From positions 1,593,760-1,641,122 of the forward strand of contig BFEA01000309.1 in the NCBI GenBank assembly GCA_003427395.1: DNA of 47,363 nt. Reading direction: 5' to 3'. Below the pieces are notes generated by a model, which worked only from the letters and a program-made list of their open reading frames with translations, did no database searches and was not told the DNA's origin. The DNA is from Chara braunii (Eukaryota; Streptophyta; Charophyceae; Charales; Characeae). This document shows, in pieces, positions 41,828 to 47,363 of this stretch. The number at the start of each line of letters is the position of its first letter. Position 1 is the first letter of the stretch. The position numbers were made by a program, and so were the translations under genes.

Positions 41828-43478
41828 GTGGCGAAGAAAGTAAAACCCGCTGCAGTCAGTCGGGATAGAACGGGGGAAACTTCGATATCGGAGGAGGAAA
41901 TCGCCAATATCATACGAAAAAGGAAGGAGACCGAGGGGCAAAGAATTATGGCCAATAGGTTGGCAAAGATGGATATAGGGATGGGAACCTCACGGAGGAG
42001 GAGAAGGAGTACGTAGCGATGACCCAGAGGGACTGCAATAAGGCCATAGCCTTCGATGACTCGGAGAGAGGGAGGATCGACCCGAGGTACACTAAGCCCA
42101 CCCGGATCCATACGATCCCTCACATACCTTGGAAAGATAGACCCCAGTGAAAGTATGCTCAAAAGAAGGAGGAGATAATGACCTTTATGAAAGAGAAGAT
42201 AAGGACTTTCGTCGCGGAGCGTTGTGACAGTGCCTACTCTAACAAATGGTTCTTTCTGAGGAAAGGGGGTAGCAACAAATTGAGGTGGATTCAGAATCTC
42301 CAAAGGACCAACGTGGTCACTACTACTATAAGGGACCTGTGGTCCATACCTGAGGCTGACCTACTTGCGGAAGGGTCGGCAGGTCGCTCAATCTACACAA
42401 TCTGCGATCTCTTCTCGGGCTATGACGAGATCCCCTTGGACTACCGAGATAGACACATGACCGCGATGCACACGCCTCTAGGGCTGGTCCAAATGATGGT
42501 GGTACCTATGGGATGGACGAACGTCGTAGCAGTGTTCCAAAGGGCCATGATAGCAGTCCTCAAGGGGTTCATACCAGTGAAGGTGGAAGTCTTCTAGATG
42601 ACTTCCCGATAAAAAGGCCGATCGAACGAGACGAGACGGAGGTCTTCCCCCGAGTGAGGAAGTTCGTGGTGGAGCATATGAAGGATGTCGGAGAAGTCCT
42701 TACAAAGTTAGATGACGCCAACCTTACAGTAAGCGGGACAAAGAGCCGCTCGGGGGTGTCGGCGATCAAAATATTGGGCTTCATCTATGACAAGGATGGG
42801 CGGAGACCCGATCCCGCTAAGTTAGAAAAGTTAATGACATGGCCGTCGCCACTTAAGTCGATCATGGAGGTTCGGCAATTTCTAGGGGTAGTGGGCTACA
42901 CGAGAAACTTTATGAAGGCCTACAGTGAGATATCAGAGCCCCTTAAGCAATTGCTTAGGAAAGCTGAAGAGTGGATCTGGGGAGAGGAACAAGCCGCGGC
43001 CATGGAAGCTCTAAAAGGGGAATTCCACGAAAGGGGGCAAGTCTTAGGGGTTCCTTTCTTCGAGGATGAGGAGAACCGCCCCTTTATAGTTTCTACGGAC
43101 GCGGGACCTTGTTCGGTAGGAGGAATTCTGTCGCAAAAGGATCCAAATGGGGAAGAGAGACCCCTCCGATTCGAAAGTCGGGCTTTGAATCCCGCCGAGA
43201 GGAACTATAGCCAGTTCAAGAAAGAGGTTCTGGGGGTGTTGCACTGCCTAAAGACCTTCCGCCACTACATCTACGGGAGACGTTTCCTCCTGAGAGTGGA
43301 CCCGACCGTGGTAGCGGCTGTCCTTCAAAAGGACTTCTCGCTAACCGACCCAACTATCGCTAGATGGATGATCCATATTAGACTCTACGATTATAGGGTC
43401 AAGAGGATCTCCGGGGCCAAAAATTAGGTCGTCGACGGTCTATCCCGACTCCCGATCCGAGAGGAGGATTATCCGAGG
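41828..43478 (+). pseudogene. reverse transcriptase and RNase H
   Basis: RT motifs in order: KWFFLRKGGSNKLRWIQNLQ, DLFSGYDEIPLDYRDRHMTA (42406 on), then VVPMGWTNVVAVFQRAM. The catalytic FxDD box is interrupted by a one-base frameshift at 42592-42597: the first frame ends VEVF-TAG and the next frame begins LLDDF. Thumb and connection follow (KILGFIYDKDGRRPDPAKLE, then VRQFLGVVGYTRNFMKAYS). RNase H has VSTDAGPCSVGGIL, KKEVLGVLHCL and LLRVDPTVV with its acidic residues in place. Other damage: a frameshift near 41990, TGA at 42148 and TAG at 43425 inside N-stop-VVDGLSRL, a normally conserved end motif. Confidence 0.9.
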
Positions 43479-45177
43479 TTGGAGGAAGCAAGGGCAGCGA
43501 TGACCAAGGGGGAGAGGGTCCAAGTGGCTGCGAACAAGGCGCAAGTGGGTGTGACCATCCGGGAGGAAGACAGGAGCCCTGGGACGTTCCTCGCTAACCT
43601 TTACGGCGGGAAGTACCACGACATAGGACTTTACCTAGCAGGCAGGGAGGAAGGCACCGAGGTGATTAAAAGGGAAGCGCTCGGGTATTGCCTACGAGGA
43701 GGGCACCTCTTTAAGAGGCCTACCAAGTTTGCGATTCCTATGAGGGTGTTTTGTGATCCGGAGGAAAGGAAGGTGGTCATAGAAGAACTGCACGACGGAG
43801 TCGTCGGAGGGCATAGAGGGGTGAAAGGGACCTTTGATAAAGTCCGCAGACTTTTATTGGTAGGATGGACAGTACGGAGAGGTAGAGAAGTATTGTCTGA
43901 CCTGTGAGGTGTGCCAAAAGAGAGCAACAGTTCGCTAGAAGGAGCCCCTAGTTCCGTCGCTACCCACAGTTTCAGGCGAAAAGGTCCACATTTACTTGGT
44001 GACCATGCCTAAAGGAGTCGGCGGGCCTAGGTACATAATCAACGCCCACGACGATTTTACAGGTTTCGTGGAAGCAAAGACCATTAAAAAGAAGACGGCC
44101 GAGGAAGTGAGTGATTTTATCCTAGAGTACATCGCGAGGTACGGATGCGTCGGAAAGGTCGTCATGGATATGGGGTCCGAATTCCTAAATCAAAAGGTCA
44201 AGGGGTTGTTGGAGAGGGCGGGAATTAAAGCTGCCTACACGACTGCCTACCATCCTCAAAGCGATGCCCCGGTTGAGAGAGGTCACAAAACACTTATGGA
44301 TGACTTAGCTAAGTGGAGCAAGGGGTGCGCGGAACAATGGCCAAAGTATTTACGGTATGCAGTTTGGGCGGACAACATCACAGTTAAATCGAGTACGGGT
44401 TATCCTCCGTACACCCTTTGGTTCAAGAGGCACTGCCCGTTGCCCATCAAATTTCACATCGACACTTGGACGAATGCCTCGTGGAAGTCCAACATGACGA
44501 GGGCTGAAGTATTAGAGGCTAGGATACATCAAATATTCGAAAACCTTGACGCAGGACTCGCTGAGGCAGGAGAAAACATCGAGAGGGAGAGAGTGAAGGG
44601 AAAAGAAAGGTGGGACAAAAACCTGCGGGTCCGACAAAAGGCGATAGGGACCAGTGACCTTGTCCTAATGTACGACTCATCGCTAGAAAAGACTTGGAGC
44701 AGGAAATTGGTCAACCAATGGATAGGGCCGTACCGAGTCCTAAAGAGATTGGATGGGGGAGCGAACCTCCTTGCCGAATTGGATGGGACTAGGTTGCGGG
44801 ACACTATCGCGGCGGCCCGCCTCAAGCTTTTTAGATGCAGAAAGAGCCTTAGGAAAAAACCAAAAAGAAAAGGCAAGGAGGCGGTTGACGCAGGGATAAC
44901 TGTGACTTACGAGAAAGGGGAGAATTCGAAGCAAGGAGCCCCTTCTCGGCCGCCTAGGAGAGGGTATAGGGTTCGGAAACCTCCCCTGCCAGAAACCCCC
45001 AAAAGGTTGAAACGGCCAAGGGAGGATGACAGCGATACCGAGCAACTAGGAAACCACGGGATGCGAGAGAGAAGGGAAGCTTCAAGGAAAGCTTTGAGGG
45101 CCAAACGTGAGAGAGAAGAAAGGAAGAGAAGGAGAAAGAGGCTCGAGAAAAAGACAGGGAGGCGGAAACGGGAATAG
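43479..45177 (+). pseudogene. integrase with D,D-35-E core and GPY-like module
   Basis: A H2C2 zinc-binding domain (ELHDGVVGGHRGVKGTFDKV ... YCLTCEVCQKR) is split by a frameshift near 43877 and followed by TAG at 43936. The intact frame from about 43940 to 45177 holds the core: Asp in AHDDFTG, Asp in MDMGSEF (44167-44169) and Glu in PVERGH (44275-44277), with exactly 35 residues between the last two. Near 44715 WIGPYRVLKRLDGG is a GPY/F-type C-terminal module. The final 100 residues are strongly basic (REREERKRRRKRLEKKTG), a possible nuclear-localisation or DNA-binding tail. No chromodomain is visible. This is the best-preserved part of the element. Confidence 0.92.
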
Positions 45178-45205
45178 AGCCGCTTGAGAGAAAAAGGGGG
45201 GTGGA

Positions 45206-45410
45206 TGTACCATAGTTAAAGAGAGCATGTATAGTAAATACCAAAAGGGTGAGGTACTGTAGTTAGCGAAAACAAGAGTCGTGGTTTCAAAAGGGATCTG
45301 AACCTTAGTTAAGAGGACACATATATCGTTATTTCGAAAAGGAGGTTGTACCATAGTTAAGAGGAACAAGTAGGAGACTAAGGGGACTGTGCCATACTGA
45401 GGCAATACGG
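45206..45410 (+). repeat. ~47-bp tandem repeats after the integrase stop
   Basis: Five degenerate units marked by GTACCATAGTTAAGAGG-like words at about 45206, 45252, 45299, 45346 and 45388. They lie between the integrase stop and the polypurine tract, where plant retroelements often have a 3' untranslated region. Confidence 0.7.
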
Positions 45411-45444
45411 TCAGAAACCAAAGAATTAAAGAAGGATGCAATAT

Positions 45445-45461
45445 AAAAAAGGGGGGAAGGT
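45445..45461 (+). other. candidate polypurine tract
   Basis: AAAAAAGGGGGGAAGG, the usual plus-strand priming site just before a 3' LTR. A second, weaker candidate (GAGAAAAAGGGGGG at about 45187-45200) lies right after the integrase stop, so the LTR boundary is not settled. Confidence 0.5.
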
Positions 45462-47120
45462 AATATGAACCGTGGGAACAAGAAGCGTGTGGGGGCAAAG
45501 GTTAAGAAAAGGGGTTTTATGGGGAAAGGCTCGTCGGGGACGGCGAGAGTTGGGGTGTGGGCTGGGTGTCGGGCGGCTGTCTGCCAGTCAGACGTTCTTT
45601 CTCTTCACCAAACACATTTTTTTGGCATGATTTACTTCGATTCAGAATGTTTGTTTGGGCCGGCGTATGAGGCCTGAGGGGTTTGGGAGCAATCGTGATT
45701 TTTTTGATAGGTACTAACGCTTGAACAAGCCAGGGGGAGGGCGGCCCACGTGGGTCGCAAGCGAGGGTTTGTGCGGGCCACGAAACAGGGTTTCCGGATG
45801 TGACTCGAAAGAAGGTGCCCAAGAGGGGTCCTAGCGGTTGTCACCACGACTAAAAGGCCTGCACGGATGAACAAAGGAAACCAGGGACAAGCTAGGGCTG
45901 GGACTCCGGAAAAGGAAGAGCAAACTCGGGGGACGACGAAGATACAATCCGGGTTGGAGGAAGCCTTGAGCCTGATGGAGCCGGCCTGCGGTTCGGTATC
46001 GAACTCTTCAAAAAAAGAGGAGGGGTAGCTCGGAATCGACACAGACGGGTAAAGGGCCCGCAACTCGGGACTTATGAGAAAGAGCGGGTAGCGTGATCGG
46101 GCGATATCGGTCAGCAAGAATGAAGATGAATGACGACGGTTAGAATCCCACGGAAGCTGTCTGGTCGCCGGAGGTCGGTACCGTCACGGGGAGGTCAGTC
46201 GCCGCGATCCGCAGTGGTTTTGATCAAAGGACAACGCATCAGCAAGCTTGGCCTGAGTAGGGGCGTCGCAAACAGTACAGGTTCGGAATGAGCGCTCCGA
46301 TCAGTCGGGTAGACTAGCTCATGCACGAAGGACGGGATGCCTCGGTGACCGGTGAGTGGTTCCTTCCGTTGCTTTGAAACTGTGAAGGAAAAAAAGGGGG
46401 GAAGCGGCTGGGATATCGTGAAAAGTCGTGGAGCCGGCTGTACAGAAAAAGGGAGGGGGTGACAAAGCTAGCGAAATGAGTGCTGAATGACCCGACGGCT
46501 CAACGCACCTACGGGAAAAGGAGTGATAGGCAAGAGGGGGTGGGGCCGAAGCGGTGAGTGAAAACTGACGCCGCAGTTGGGCAGGCACGGCGCTCGATCG
46601 ATTCTTGAAAATCAGGCGTAGAAGGGGACTGAATGCACCAAGCCCAGAGAATAGGTCGGGGACGGGCAACTGTGAGAAAAGGCTCGGACGGATCTTGGGA
46701 GACGAGGCACCAAGTGGGGTCGAATGAACAGAGCTCGGGGAAAAAAACACGCACAGGCCACATCTGGTGTGCGCACGAGCCAGCGGTTAAGCAGAGAGCG
46801 GGCGATCTCGCAATTCTTGATAATTGTAAACAAGGCTGGCCGGGCAGAATGGGAAGCATTAAGAAAAGGACACAGCTAGGCGGGAAGCTCCGAAGAAGGA
46901 TCGGAGCGTGAAGGACAAGGGTACGGGCGTCCTCGACGAAGGTAGTAGGCGGAGGCCGAAATTTGATTGGCTGGGGAAAAGTGGCAAGGATCGTCAAGGA
47001 AAGGGAGAGTGGGAGAGGAAGATAGGAAGAGGAGAGTGGCGGGAATGTCAAAAATTTGAGAGAAAATTGATTCAGGTGCCATTCCCGATGCAAGTAATGA
47101 AAAAGGGGGTGGTAGGATAG

Positions 47121-47130
47121 TATAAAAAGC
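47121..47130 (+). promoter_or_regulatory. candidate TATA box
   Basis: TATAAAAAGC in an otherwise GC/purine-rich setting, placed as expected for an LTR promoter. No further core-promoter element could be confirmed. Confidence 0.4.
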
Positions 47131-47272
47131 GGGAGGTAGACGAAGGGAGGCGTACGCAGGAGCACGGGAGGGAACGAAACGACCTGGTGCGCGCGACCGG
47201 TATGCGCCCGCCCCCCCAGGATCGGGAGGAGCCGAGCGAGAGTTTTGGGTATAGAACGAGGGGGGAGCGAGT

Positions 47273-47274
<2 letters not shown>

Positions 47275-47363
<89 letters not shown>
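47275..47363. repeat. (GA)n microsatellite at window end
   Basis: GA dinucleotide run of at least 88 bp continuing to the window edge, probably the reason the sequence or contig ends here. Confidence 0.95.

Larger units (their letters stand above)
32278..45462 (+). mobile_element. degenerate Ty3/gypsy-type retrotransposon with extra pre-gag ORFs
   Basis: The plus strand is purine-rich throughout. Order: unknown ORFs, five tandem P-family ORFs, gag with zinc knuckle, aspartic protease, reverse transcriptase, RNase H, integrase. Protease-RT-RNase H-integrase order is diagnostic of the Ty3/gypsy group. About 16 in-frame stops and at least four frameshifts make it inactive. The left boundary is set only by the end of repeat B. 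No 5' LTR or primer-binding site was found. A polypurine tract at 45445-45461 marks the likely right end of the internal region. There is no chromodomain; a Lys/Arg-rich tail ends the integrase. Confidence 0.85.
45462..47363 (+). other. purine-rich non-coding region, probable partial 3' LTR
   Basis: About 1.9 kb with no supported gene. The minus-strand ORF of 218 codons (46509-47165) is an artefact of purine-rich sequence. A TATA box (TATAAAAAGC) at 47121-47130 lies about 150 bp before a (GA)n tract. That order, polypurine tract, long U3-like part, then TATA, fits a 3' LTR running out of the window. No 5' partner exists in the window to prove it. Confidence 0.4.

Noticed and set aside
42589-42600. 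Programmed -1 frameshift in RT
   Set aside because: No slippery heptamer, and the site is inside the catalytic motif rather than at a gag-pol border.
44700-45177. Chromodomain at the integrase C-terminus
   Set aside because: After the GPY-like module there is only a basic, low-complexity tail without the chromodomain aromatic cage pattern.
46509-47165. 218-codon minus-strand ORF
   Set aside because: Lies opposite a purine-rich plus strand, where minus-strand stops are depleted; composition is Pro/Ser/Leu-rich without motif or conservation evidence.

Overview
The window looks like repeat-dominated intergenic DNA from a large plant-type nuclear genome (land plant or streptophyte alga; a Chara-like alga is possible, but I cannot establish it). 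Signs of this are long (TG)n, (GA)n, (CT)n and (AATC)n microsatellites, assembly gaps, Ty3/gypsy retrotransposons, a tRNA-Asp-type primer-binding site, hAT-like miniature elements and an Ulp1/C48 peptidase relic. I see no rRNA or tRNA gene, no CRISPR array and no clearly intact host gene.

Layout. 1-1.42 kb: microsatellites and a TG-rich minisatellite. 1.96-3.43 kb: minus-strand exon-like ORFs of unknown function, one broken by a single GA-unit slip. 4.1-4.47 kb: hAT-like MITE E1. 5.7-6.6 kb: degenerate tandem and foldback repeats. 6.8-8.4 kb: an array of palindromic motifs of about 25 bp with a higher-order unit of about 320-390 bp, split by MITE E2; the motif recurs to 9.9 kb. 8.58-9.36 kb: unknown ORFs behind a good splice acceptor. 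10.0-11.34 kb: broken Ulp1-like peptidase. 12.1-12.95 kb: four tandem repeats of about 210 bp.

13.0-32.3 kb: nested repeats. A plus-oriented LTR (LTR-A, 13009-14794) abuts a long direct repeat B (14796-18440), which recurs at 28407-32277 with MITE E3 inserted. Between the B copies lies a minus-strand element: LTR-A copy (26047-24816), primer-binding site, an accessory ORF, then a gag-like ORF, with no recognisable pol. The stretch 26.05-28.4 kb holds two repeat arrays, one being eleven hairpin-forming units with compensating stem changes.

32.3-45.5 kb: a plus-strand, purine-rich Ty3/gypsy-type element with gag, zinc knuckle, aspartic protease, RT, RNase H and a D,D-35-E integrase with a GPY-like module, all broken by stops and frameshifts. 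Upstream of gag it carries about 6 kb of extra closely packed ORFs, several overlapping by ATGA. Five are tandem paralogues of one unrecognised family of about 225-250 aa, and the minus-strand element has a sixth member in the same pre-gag position. This lineage-specific accessory family is the most interesting content. 45.2-47.36 kb: short tandem repeats, a polypurine tract and a purine-rich probable 3' LTR start with a TATA box and (GA)n at the window edge.
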